Shown piece after piece: positions 8,531-16,273 of a DNA stretch of 64,000 nucleotides (positions within the stretch are counted from its first letter, which is position 1; each line of letters starts with the position of its first letter). The DNA is from Pseudomonas bharatica CSV86. Its GTDB lineage: Bacteria > Pseudomonadota > Gammaproteobacteria > Pseudomonadales > Pseudomonadaceae. The stretch is taken from contig NZ_AMWJ02000001.1 of assembly GCF_000319305.2 (NCBI RefSeq), forward strand, positions 1,302,001 through 1,366,000. Direction: 5' to 3'. The notes under the pieces are model-generated. The model saw only the letters and a program-made list of their open reading frames with translations, was not told where the DNA came from and made no database searches. The translations under genes and the position numbers were made by a program.

Positions 8531-9875
8531 AAAGACCCTGAAGCGTTTCCAGAAGCACCCGCACCTTGGTAATCGACTCCTGGTACTCGGCCTGCCACTC
8601 CGAGTCCGCCACCACGGCGCCGCCGCCCCAGCAGCACACCTGGCCATCCTTGACCAGCAGGCTGCGGATGGCGATGGAGCTGTCCATTTCCCCGCGTACG
8701 TCCAGGTACAGCAGCGATCCGCAGTACAGCGCCCGCCGGCTCGGCTCCAGCTCGTCGATGATTTCCATCGCCCGTATCTTCGGCGCTCCGGTGATCGACC
8801 CGCCAGGGAAACTCCCGGCAATCAGGTCCAGGGCATCCTTGCCCGGCGCCAGGCGCCCGGTCACGCTGCTGACCATATGGTGGACGTTGGGATAACTCTC
8901 CAGGCTGAACAGCTCCGGTACCCGCACCGAGCCGATCTCGCAGGTGCGCCCCAGGTCGTTGCGCAACAGATCGACGATCATCAGGTTCTCGGCCCGATCC
9001 TTGTTGCTGGCCAGCAGTTCTTCGCCGTTGGCGCGGTCCTGCACGGGATCGGTGCTGCGCGGCCGGGTGCCCTTGATCGGACGGGTTTCCACCTGGCCCT
9101 GGCTGACCCGGATAAAGCGCTCCGGCGACAGGCTGAGCAGGGCGCTGCCGTCGTCCAGTACCTGGAAACCGGAGAACGGTGTCGGGCAGGCCGCCCGCAG
9201 CGCCTGGTAAGCGCTCCACGGATCACCCTGGCACGGCGCGCGGAAGCGCTGGGTCAGGTTGATCTGGTAGCAGTCCCCGGCCTGGATGTACTGCTGCACC
9301 CGTTCGAATGCCTGGCGATAGTCCTCGGGTTCGAGGTCGCCGCGCATCGGGGCGTCGAGGCGGAAACCGGCGCCAGGGTCCGCTTCGGCCGGCTGGCTGA
9401 ACAGATCGATCAGGCGCTGGCGTTCGTCGCCAGGCAGGGCGGGGTGGAAGAGCAACTGACTGGTCATCAGTTGGTGATCGCTGATCACTGCCCAGGCATA
9501 GAGGCGGAGGGTTGCATCGGGCAGGCCAAGGTCATCCCGGGCCAGCTCAGGCAATTGTTCAAGACGCCGACCGAAGTCATAGCTCAGGTAGCCGATCAGG
9601 CCGCCGGCAAAGGGCAGTTCCACGCCATCGGGCAGTTGCGCTTCGCCCAATCCGGCAAGGCTGTCACGCAGCCGCTGCAGATACGCCGTGCCGCTTTCGC
9701 CATCCTCCGCCACCAGGCTGCGCAGCGGCCAGGCGCTGAGCAGATCGAAGCGGCCGCGCTCGGCACCGGGGCGGGCGCTGTCCAGCAGCACCGCGCCGGG
9801 CGCATGGCGTACCCGCGCGAAGAAAACCGCCGGATCGGCTTGATAGGGCAGGGGAAACAGGGTGCAGGTCGGCAT
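8529..9875 (-). CDS. pabB: aminodeoxychorismate synthase component I
   Basis: Converts chorismate and ammonia (from PabA) to 4-amino-4-deoxychorismate, for folate synthesis. The 448-residue protein has the chorismate-binding fold: AGDCYQINLTQRF, then PIKGTRPR (the PIKGT motif with Lys that distinguishes PabB from TrpE), NEELLAS-like segment GEELLASNKDRAENLMIVDL, GSFPGGSITGAPK and a C-terminal YCGSLLYLDVRGEMDSSIAI. Start set at ATG 9875 (MPTCTLFPLPYQ); an earlier start at 9908 adds 11 residues that do not look conserved. The gene stands alone and converges with thrH. Confidence 0.93.
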   Translation of the reverse strand: MPTCTLFPLPYQADPAVFFARVRHAPGAVLLDSARPGAERGRFDLLSAWPLRSLVAEDGESGTAYLQRLRDSLAGLGEAQLPDGVELPFAGGLIGYLSYDFGRRLEQLPELARDDLGLPDATLRLYAWAVISDHQLMTSQLLFHPALPGDERQRLIDLFSQPAEADPGAGFRLDAPMRGDLEPEDYRQAFERVQQYIQAGDCYQINLTQRFRAPCQGDPWSAYQALRAACPTPFSGFQVLDDGSALLSLSPERFIRVSQGQVETRPIKGTRPRSTDPVQDRANGEELLASNKDRAENLMIVDLLRNDLGRTCEIGSVRVPELFSLESYPNVHHMVSSVTGRLAPGKDALDLIAGSFPGGSITGAPKIRAMEIIDELEPSRRALYCGSLLYLDVRGEMDSSIAIRSLLVKDGQVCCWGGGAVVADSEWQAEYQESITKVRVLLETLQGL

Positions 9876-9974
9876 TCGTCTGAACGGTTGGCGAGGCGGG
9901 GCAGGCATTGTAGACCCCGAACGCGTAGCTCATAGGGGTTTGAGCGACCGCCCCGTGTCCGGGGCGGACGTCAT

Positions 9975-10961
9975 TCACTGCTGGGACGGAACGTGTCCGA
10001 ACAACTGCTGGGCGAAGCGCACGCGCTCTTCGGCGGTTTCCTGCCTGCCGTCCTTCGCCAGTTCCTCGAGGTGTGCCTCGATGGCGTGGGTGCGCTGGGT
10101 CAGGCCGCAGTCGTTGGCGATCTGGATGTTCAGGCCGGGGCGGGCGTTGAGTTCGAGGATCAACGGGCCCTTGTCCTGGTCCAGGACCATGTCCACGCCG
10201 ATGTAGCCCAGGCCGCACAGCTCGTAGCAGCCGGCGGCGAGCTTCATGAAACCGTCCCAGTTCGGCAGTTGCACGCCGTCCACCGCGTTGGTGGTGTCCG
10301 GGTGCTTGCTGATGATGTTGTTCAGCCAGGTGCCGCGGAGGGTCACGCCGGTCGCCAGGTCTACGCCGACGCCGATGGCGCCCTGGTGCAGGTTGGCCTT
10401 GCCACCGGACTGGCGGGTCGGCAAGCGCAGCATGGCCATTACCGGGTAGCCCATCAGCACGATGATGCGGATGTCCGGCACGCCTTCGTAGCTGATGCTC
10501 TTGAAGATCTGGTCAGGGGTCACCCGGTACTCGATCAGCGCGCGGTCACGGTGCCCGCCAAGGGAGTAGAGGCCGGTGAGGATGCTGGAGATCTGGTGCT
10601 CGATTTCCTCGTGGCTGATGATCTTGCCCGACACCGTGCGAAAGCGGTCCTCGAAGCGGTCGGCGATGACCATGATGCCGTCGCCGCCTGCGCCCTGGGC
10701 CGGCTTGATGACGAAGTCGCTGCGCCCGCCGATGATCTCGTCGAGTTTCTCGATCTCCTTTTCGGTCGAGATGATCCCGTACATCTCCGGCACATGGATG
10801 CCGGCCTGGATCGCCCGTTCCTTGGTGATGATCTTGTCATCGACGATAGGGTACAGATGGCGCTTGTTGTACTTCAGGACATAGTCCGCGTTGCGCCGGT
10901 TGATCCCCATGATGCCCCGGGCTTCCAGGGCCTTCCAGGTTTTCCAGAGTCCGAACATCAA
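9975..10961 (-). CDS. ATP-grasp ligase, alpha-L-glutamate ligase-like (RimK-related)
   Basis: A 328-residue ATP-grasp protein of the RimK-related group (TIGR02291-like). Visible features are the ATP-binding stretch FVIKPAQGAGGDGIMVI, LIEYRVTPDQIFKSI, PDIRIIVLMGYPVMAMLR, and the magnesium-binding ELNARPGLNIQIAN near the C-terminus. Such enzymes join an amino acid or peptide to a carboxylate; the substrate of this subgroup is not established. It overlaps the upstream membrane protein gene by four bases (ATGA type) and is the last gene of a three-gene operon with a transglutaminase-like/7TM protein and a retropepsin-like protease, so the three presumably act in one envelope process. Confidence 0.88.
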   Translation of the reverse strand: MMFGLWKTWKALEARGIMGINRRNADYVLKYNKRHLYPIVDDKIITKERAIQAGIHVPEMYGIISTEKEIEKLDEIIGGRSDFVIKPAQGAGGDGIMVIADRFEDRFRTVSGKIISHEEIEHQISSILTGLYSLGGHRDRALIEYRVTPDQIFKSISYEGVPDIRIIVLMGYPVMAMLRLPTRQSGGKANLHQGAIGVGVDLATGVTLRGTWLNNIISKHPDTTNAVDGVQLPNWDGFMKLAAGCYELCGLGYIGVDMVLDQDKGPLILELNARPGLNIQIANDCGLTQRTHAIEAHLEELAKDGRQETAEERVRFAQQLFGHVPSQQ

Positions 10962-12490
10962 GCGTCAGCCTTTACGAATGCCTTGAAGCGAACCAGCTCC
11001 GTCAGGCGATAGCCGCGGTAGCGACCCATTGCCAGCATGAAGCCCACCAGGATCAGCAGCACCGCCGGGAAGGTGAAGACGAAGTACACCAGCTCCGGCA
11101 CGCTCATCAGCAGGTGCGCCAGGGACGCGGCGAACAGGGTGCCGATGGCGACCTTCATAGCATGGCCACCGCCGCGCTCCTCCCAGGTGATCGACAGGCG
11201 TTCGATGGTCATGGTCAGGATCACCATCGGGAACAGCGCTACCGACAGCCCGCGCTCCAGGCCCAGCTTGTGGCTGAACAGGCTGATGGTGGCGATCAGC
11301 ACAACGACGAAGGTCAGTACGACCGACAGCCGCGGCAACATCTGCAGCTTCAGGTGTTCCAGGTACGAGCGCAGCGACAGGCCGAGCGCGGTGATCACCG
11401 TGAACAGGACGATGCCGAAGCCCAGCTGGGTTTCGCGGAAGGCCAGGGCGATCAGTACCGGGGTAAAGGTGCCGAGGGTCTGCAGGCCGATCAGGTTGCG
11501 CAGGATCAGGATCACCAGCACGCCTATCGGGATCATCACCATGATCATGAAGGTCTGCTGGGTCTGCAGCGGCAGGCCATAGAGGGAGTATTCGAGGAAG
11601 TCGGCGTCGGTGTTCTCGTCGGTCAGCTTGGCCAGGCGGATGGCATTCATCTCGCTGTTGTTCAGGCTGAAACTGACGTTGACCTTCTTGCCGCCATCGA
11701 CGGTGACCAGGTTGTCGTCACCGGTCCACCACAGCAGGCGGTCGCTGGGCAGGCCCTGCTCGCCGGTCTCCGGGTTGAAGTACAGCCAGTCGTTGCCGTT
11801 GAAACTGCGCAGCCAGAGTTCCGGGGTCTGCGGCTGGTCGGCCACCAGGCGGATGGTCTGCACGCGCTCGAGCGGCACATGGGCGATGGACAGCAGCAGG
11901 TCGATGACCTTGGCCTTCTTCTGCACCGAGGTATCGCCGGCCAGCAGCAGCTTGACGTTGTCGTCGTTGAGATTGTTGACACGCTTGATGGTTTCGCTGA
12001 CGAAGGTCTCGACGTCGGCGGAATGCTGGCGGATCGGCGCCATCAGGGCTTCGGCGGCGATCTTTTCCGGTCCTTCGACCGGCAGGCTGTCGCGGAAGGT
12101 CGGGCCCTTGATCTTGGGCTTCTCGCTGCTATAGCGCTTGGTCAGCACCAGGCGGTAGTAGAGGGTCTGGTTGCCGCTGGCGCGACGGGCCGACCAGGTC
12201 ACCTTGCGGTTGCCGTCGACACGGTTGACGCTGACCCCGTAGTTGTTGGAGATGAAGCTCTCGTTGAGGCTGACGTAGTCGCGGCTCAGGGGCGGCACGT
12301 ACATCTGCACCTTGACCGGATCTTTCGGGTTGGCGACGAACTCGACCTTGGCGTCGATGTTCCACAGGTCGTCGGTCTCGTCCTCGGTCACCGGGATGCC
12401 GAGGAAGAAGATCTGATAGGCCGTGATCAGCACGCCCAGCAGCACCAGGACGGTGATCAGGACTTTCAGATGAAGGGTAAGAGAGCGCAT
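10958..12490 (-). CDS. inactive-transglutaminase/7TM membrane protein
   Basis: A 510-residue inner-membrane protein. It starts with one hydrophobic segment (LITVLVLLGVLITAYQIFFL) and continues with a periplasmic domain of about 300 residues. From about residue 330 a bundle of roughly seven hydrophobic helices follows (IMVMIPIGVLVILIL, LIALAF, IVLFTVITALGL, LTFVVVLIATISLF, VALFPMVILTM, and so on). This fits the PF14400/PF14402 pair, whose periplasmic part resembles a transglutaminase fold lacking catalytic residues. It sits between a predicted retropepsin-like protease and an ATP-grasp ligase, overlapping the latter by four bases. Proposed role: membrane adaptor that recognises a periplasmic substrate; this is inference from context. 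Confidence 0.87.
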   Translation of the reverse strand: MRSLTLHLKVLITVLVLLGVLITAYQIFFLGIPVTEDETDDLWNIDAKVEFVANPKDPVKVQMYVPPLSRDYVSLNESFISNNYGVSVNRVDGNRKVTWSARRASGNQTLYYRLVLTKRYSSEKPKIKGPTFRDSLPVEGPEKIAAEALMAPIRQHSADVETFVSETIKRVNNLNDDNVKLLLAGDTSVQKKAKVIDLLLSIAHVPLERVQTIRLVADQPQTPELWLRSFNGNDWLYFNPETGEQGLPSDRLLWWTGDDNLVTVDGGKKVNVSFSLNNSEMNAIRLAKLTDENTDADFLEYSLYGLPLQTQQTFMIMVMIPIGVLVILILRNLIGLQTLGTFTPVLIALAFRETQLGFGIVLFTVITALGLSLRSYLEHLKLQMLPRLSVVLTFVVVLIATISLFSHKLGLERGLSVALFPMVILTMTIERLSITWEERGGGHAMKVAIGTLFAASLAHLLMSVPELVYFVFTFPAVLLILVGFMLAMGRYRGYRLTELVRFKAFVKADA

Positions 12491-12495
12491 CGGAA

Positions 12496-13032
12496 TTACT
12501 CTGCGATGTGAGCGTCGGTGGCGCAGGCAGGTTTGCCGGCCGCGTATTTAAGGCTTGGGTCAACCAGCGCGTCGAAGTGCTTGAGGGCTTCGGAGCCGAT
12601 CAGCAGCGGGTACTGGAAGGCGCTGCGGTCGGTCAGGTTGACTTCGATTTCGCGCAGGGCACTGCCCATGCAAATGTTCAGGGCGATCACCGGGCGGGCG
12701 GTGTAGGCCTTGCCTTCCTCGGGATCATAGTCGCCGGCGCGGCGCTTGATCTTGCTGACCCGCGCCAGCGGACGTTCGATCGGGTGGCTGTGGGCCGCAT
12801 CGATAGCCAGGTAGAAGCGCACCCAGGATTCACCGTTGCGCTTGAAGCGCTTGATGTCGCGGGCACTGAGGGAGGCGGTCTTGGCGCCGGTGTCGAGCTT
12901 GGCGGCGACTTCCAGGTCAAGGTCGCCAAGCCGGGCATATTCGTTGAGGCCGTACACGGTCTTGCCGGTCGCCTGGGCCGTGAGCGGCAAGCAACAAAGG
13001 CCGAGCAACAGTGGAAGTGGCGAAAGTCTCAT
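12496..13032 (-). CDS. retropepsin-like aspartic protease (ATP-dependent zinc protease family, PF05618)
   Basis: A 178-residue secreted or periplasmic protein. A signal peptide is evident (MRLSPLPLLLGLCCLPLTAQ, cleavage after ATA/QA). The mature part has the motif AAKLDTGAKTASLSA, in which Asp-Thr-Gly matches the catalytic triad of retropepsin-like proteases; PF05618 members are often labelled zinc proteases but carry this aspartic motif. RSAFQYPLLIGSEAL near the end matches the second conserved block. It is first of a three-gene operon, five bases before the 7TM protein gene. Start chosen at ATG 13032 because the signal peptide begins there; longer frames upstream lack such a feature. Confidence 0.87.
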   Translation of the reverse strand: MRLSPLPLLLGLCCLPLTAQATGKTVYGLNEYARLGDLDLEVAAKLDTGAKTASLSARDIKRFKRNGESWVRFYLAIDAAHSHPIERPLARVSKIKRRAGDYDPEEGKAYTARPVIALNICMGSALREIEVNLTDRSAFQYPLLIGSEALKHFDALVDPSLKYAAGKPACATDAHIAE

Positions 13033-13237
13033 AGATCCTGGCGCAATGCTGTGGGGTATTCGGGTCAAGGCCACTGGCAAATTTTGCGCTAGCTCCTCGT
13101 TCGTCTGGCACAAAAAGATGACAGACACAGTATCCATGCCACAAAAAACAGGGCGGCGGCATTCTATCACGCGGATGGTGGCACGCCAGCAGCGCCAATG
13201 AGACAACGTTCACCGAAGTGAAGTTCGTTCTTAGACG

Positions 13238-13323
13238 ATTGTCGACAATATTGAATTTGTCTTTGACTGCATTGAGGTATTTGGCTAGTTTTGGCGCATT
13301 GATTACAAGAGGTGTCGACAATA
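13238..13323. promoter_or_regulatory. prpR/prpB control region with two GntR/FCD operator-like palindromes
   Basis: ATTGTCGACAAT (13238-13249) is a perfect 12-bp palindrome. A second related site, TGTCGACAATA, lies at 13313-13323 immediately before the prpR start. The core TGTCGACA fits the T-x-GT-xxx-AC-x-A pattern of FCD-type GntR operators. Their position around a possible TTGACT (-35-like, near 13263) suggests self-repression by PrpR and control of the prp operon. The rest of 13033-13237 holds nothing else I can name. Confidence 0.6.
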
Positions 13324-14034
13324 ATGCTGGACACAGCCCACGCACCCGGTGTCGTTGCGGAAGAGTCGGAAACCCTGTCGGAAAATGTCTTCCGGCGTAT
13401 CCAGGCAGCCATCGTCAAGGGCGAGATCGCCCCGGGCAGCAAGATCTCCGAGCCCGAACTGGCACGCACCTACGGCATCAGCCGCGGCCCGCTGCGCGAG
13501 GCGATCCACCGCCTGGAGGGCCAGCGCCTGCTGGTGCGGGTGCCACATGTCGGCGCGCGGGTGGTGTCGTTGTCCCATGCCGAACTGATCGAACTCTACG
13601 AAATCCGCGAGTCCCTCGAAGGCATGGCCTGTCGCCTGGCCGCCGAGCGTATGAGCGTAGCCGAGATCGACGAGCTGCGGCGGGTGCTCGATACCCACGA
13701 GCGCGATGCCGCGTTCCAGGCCGGCCTCGGCTACTACCAGCAGGAAGGCGACTACGACTTCCACTACCGGATCCTCCAGGGCAGCGGCAACAAGACCCTG
13801 GTCAAGATGCTCTGCGACGACCTCTATCAACTGGTGCGCATGTACCGCATCCAGTTCTCGGCCACGCCCAACCGGCCGCGCCAGGCCTTCGCCGAACACC
13901 ACAGGATTCTCGATGCCATCGCCGACCGTGACGGCGAACTGGCGGAACTCCTGATGCGCCGCCATATCGGTGCATCCAAGCGCAATATCGAGCGTCACTA
14001 CCTGGACGCCACCAACCCACGAGGTGAGTCATGA
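13324..14034 (+). CDS. prpR: GntR-family (FCD) regulator of the methylcitrate operon
   Basis: Transcriptional regulator of about 236 residues placed directly before prpB with a four-base overlap, as in other pseudomonads. The N-terminal winged helix-turn-helix ([20 protein letters not shown], then [20 protein letters not shown]) is standard GntR; the C-terminal all-helical FCD domain has the metal/ligand positions in DFHYRIL and [10 protein letters not shown] and a final [13 protein letters not shown]. Expected effector is 2-methylcitrate or a related intermediate. Start is ambiguous: ATG 13324 or GTG 13312 (four codons longer). The palindromes upstream are likely its own operators. Confidence 0.88.
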   Translation: MLDTAHAPGVVAEESETLSENVFRRIQAAIVKGEIAPGSKISEPELARTYGISRGPLREAIHRLEGQRLLVRVPHVGARVVSLSHAELIELYEIRESLEGMACRLAAERMSVAEIDELRRVLDTHERDAAFQAGLGYYQQEGDYDFHYRILQGSGNKTLVKMLCDDLYQLVRMYRIQFSATPNRPRQAFAEHHRILDAIADRDGELAELLMRRHIGASKRNIERHYLDATNPRGES

Positions 14035-14921
14035 GTCTGAAAAGCAGTCCCGGCCAGCGCTTTCGCGATGCGGTAGCCGCCGAGCACCCGCTGCAGGTCG
14101 TCGGTACCATCAACGCCAACCACGCCCTGCTGGCCAAGCGTGCCGGGTTCAAGGCCATCTACCTGTCCGGCGGCGGTGTCGCCGCCGGCTCCCTCGGCCT
14201 GCCTGACCTGGGCATCACCGGCCTGGACGACGTGCTCACCGATGTGCGCCGCATCACCGACGTCTGCGACCTGCCGCTGCTGGTGGATGTCGACACCGGT
14301 TTCGGTGCCTCGGCCTTCAACGTCGCCCGCACCGTGAAATCCATGATCAAGTTCGGCGCTGCTGCCATTCATATCGAAGACCAGGTCGGCGCCAAGCGCT
14401 GCGGTCATCGCCCCAACAAGGAAATCGTTTCCCAGCAGGAAATGGTCGACCGCATCAAGGCTGCCGTCGATGCCCGTACCGATGACAGCTTCGTGATCAT
14501 GGCGCGCACCGACGCCCTGGCCGTGGAAGGCCTGGAAGCGGCCCTGGATCGTGCCGCCGCGTGCATCGAAGCCGGCGCCGACATGATCTTCCCGGAAGCC
14601 ATCACCGAGCTGTCGATGTACAAGACCTTTGCCGAGCGCGTGCGCGCGCCGATCCTGGCCAACATCACCGAGTTCGGCGCCACGCCGCTGTACACCACCG
14701 AGGAACTGGCGTCGGCCGACGTGTCCCTGGCGCTGTACCCGCTGTCGGCGTTCCGCGCCATGAACAAGGCCGCGGAGAACGTCTACGCAGCCCTGCGCCG
14801 CGACGGTACCCAGAAAAACGTGATCGACACCATGCAGACCCGCATGGAGCTGTACGACGCCATCAACTACCACGCGTTCGAGCAAAGCCTCGACGCCCTG
14901 TTCGCGCAGAAAAAGGCCTGA
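14031..14921 (+). CDS. prpB: 2-methylisocitrate lyase
   Basis: Cleaves 2-methylisocitrate to pyruvate and succinate, the last step of propionate oxidation by the methylcitrate cycle. The 296-residue length is normal. Motifs of the isocitrate lyase/PEP mutase superfamily are present: [26 protein letters not shown] (magnesium-binding), [18 protein letters not shown] with the catalytic Cys in KRCGH, and [13 protein letters not shown]. The start codon overlaps the prpR stop (ATGA), so translation is coupled; prpC follows 60 bases later. Confidence 0.97.
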   Translation: MSLKSSPGQRFRDAVAAEHPLQVVGTINANHALLAKRAGFKAIYLSGGGVAAGSLGLPDLGITGLDDVLTDVRRITDVCDLPLLVDVDTGFGASAFNVARTVKSMIKFGAAAIHIEDQVGAKRCGHRPNKEIVSQQEMVDRIKAAVDARTDDSFVIMARTDALAVEGLEAALDRAAACIEAGADMIFPEAITELSMYKTFAERVRAPILANITEFGATPLYTTEELASADVSLALYPLSAFRAMNKAAENVYAALRRDGTQKNVIDTMQTRMELYDAINYHAFEQSLDALFAQKKA

Positions 14922-14981
14922 GCCCAAAGGCCTCCGACCAGCCAACAGCTTCCATAACAAGTTCAAGAAAGGAGAGATCCC

Positions 14982-16109
14982 ATGGCCGAAGCAAAAGTAC
15001 TCAGCGGAGCCGGCCTGCGTGGCCAGGTGGCCGGGCAGACCGCCCTGTCGACGGTAGGCCAGGCCGGCGCCGGGCTGACCTACCGCGGCTATGACGTTCG
15101 CGACCTGGCGGCCAACGCCCTGTTCGAGGAAGTCGCCTACCTGCTGCTCTACGGAGAGCTGCCGAACAAGGCGCAACTGGCCGAATACCAGGCCCGCCTG
15201 AAAACCCTGCGCGACCTGCCGCAAGCCCTGAAGGAAGTACTCGAGCGCATCCCGGCCAACGCCCATCCGATGGACGTCATGCGTACCGGTTGCTCGGTGC
15301 TTGGCACCCTGGAGCCGGAGCTGAACTTCGACCAGCAGCGTGACAGGACCGACCGCCTGCTCGCCCTGTTCCCGGCGGTGATGTGCTACTGGTACCGCTT
15401 CAGCCACCACGGCGTGCGCATCGACTGCACCAGCGACGAAGACACCATTGGCGGTCACTTCCTGTATCTGCTGCATGGCAAGAAGCCGAGCGATCTGCAC
15501 GTCAAGGTGATGAACGTCTCGCTGATCCTCTACGCCGAGCACGAGTTCAACGCTTCGACCTTCACCGCCCGGGTCTGCGCCTCGACCCTGTCCGACCTGT
15601 ACTCCTGCGTCACTGCCGCCATCGGCTCGCTGCGCGGCCCGCTGCATGGCGGTGCCAACGAAGCGGCGATGGAGTTGATCGAGCGCTTCCAGAGCCCGCA
15701 GGAGGCGGTGGCCGAGTTGCTCAGGATGCTCGAGCGCAAGGACAAGATCATGGGCTTCGGCCATGCCATCTACAAAGAGTCCGATCCGCGCAACGAGGTG
15801 ATCAAGGGCTGGTCGAAGAAGCTGGCCGACGAGGTCGGTGACAAGGTTCTGTACCCGGTATCGGAAGCCATCGACAAGACCATGTGGGAACAGAAGAAGC
15901 TGTTCCCCAACGCCGACTTCTACCATGCCTCGGCGTACCACTTCATGGGCATACCGACCAAGCTGTTCACCCCGATCTTCGTCTGCTCGCGCCTGACCGG
16001 CTGGGCTGCGCACGTCTTCGAACAGCGCGCCAACAACCGCATCATCCGCCCGAGCGCCGAGTACACCGGCGTCGAGCAGCGTGCCTACGTGCCGATCGAG
16101 CAGCGCTGA
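14982..16109 (+). CDS. prpC: 2-methylcitrate synthase
   Basis: Condenses propionyl-CoA and oxaloacetate to 2-methylcitrate. The 375-residue citrate-synthase-fold protein begins MAEAKVLSGAGLRGQVAGQT after AAGGAGAGATCCC, a strong ribosome-binding site. It shows GLTYRGYDVRDLA, the active-site His regions RFSHHGVRID, LRGPLHGGANEAAME and MGFGHAIYKESDPRN, and the C-terminal RIIRPSAEYTG motif that is conserved in this short citrate/methylcitrate synthase group. Neighbours prpB and acnD support the methylcitrate assignment over plain citrate synthase. Confidence 0.97.
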   Translation: MAEAKVLSGAGLRGQVAGQTALSTVGQAGAGLTYRGYDVRDLAANALFEEVAYLLLYGELPNKAQLAEYQARLKTLRDLPQALKEVLERIPANAHPMDVMRTGCSVLGTLEPELNFDQQRDRTDRLLALFPAVMCYWYRFSHHGVRIDCTSDEDTIGGHFLYLLHGKKPSDLHVKVMNVSLILYAEHEFNASTFTARVCASTLSDLYSCVTAAIGSLRGPLHGGANEAAMELIERFQSPQEAVAELLRMLERKDKIMGFGHAIYKESDPRNEVIKGWSKKLADEVGDKVLYPVSEAIDKTMWEQKKLFPNADFYHASAYHFMGIPTKLFTPIFVCSRLTGWAAHVFEQRANNRIIRPSAEYTGVEQRAYVPIEQR

Positions 16110-16135
16110 AGCAGACTTTGAGTCCACTGCTGAAA

Positions 16136-16208
16136 CCTGTGGGAGCTGGCTTGCCAGCGATGTTGTTGCCAGGCCTGGCCCTATCGCTGGCAAGCCAGCT
16201 CCCACAGG
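16136..16208. repeat. REP inverted pair between prpC and acnD
   Basis: Arms at 16136-16161 and 16183-16208 are perfect complements around a 21-base loop, core GTGGGAGCTGGCTTGCC. It lies inside the prp operon, where it may slow mRNA decay or reduce distal expression. Confidence 0.92.
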
Positions 16209-16273
16209 GGGCAGTGGGGCTCTTGAGAATAATGATCGACACACAACCGAACCCGTGACCGAGCCGACCTGAA

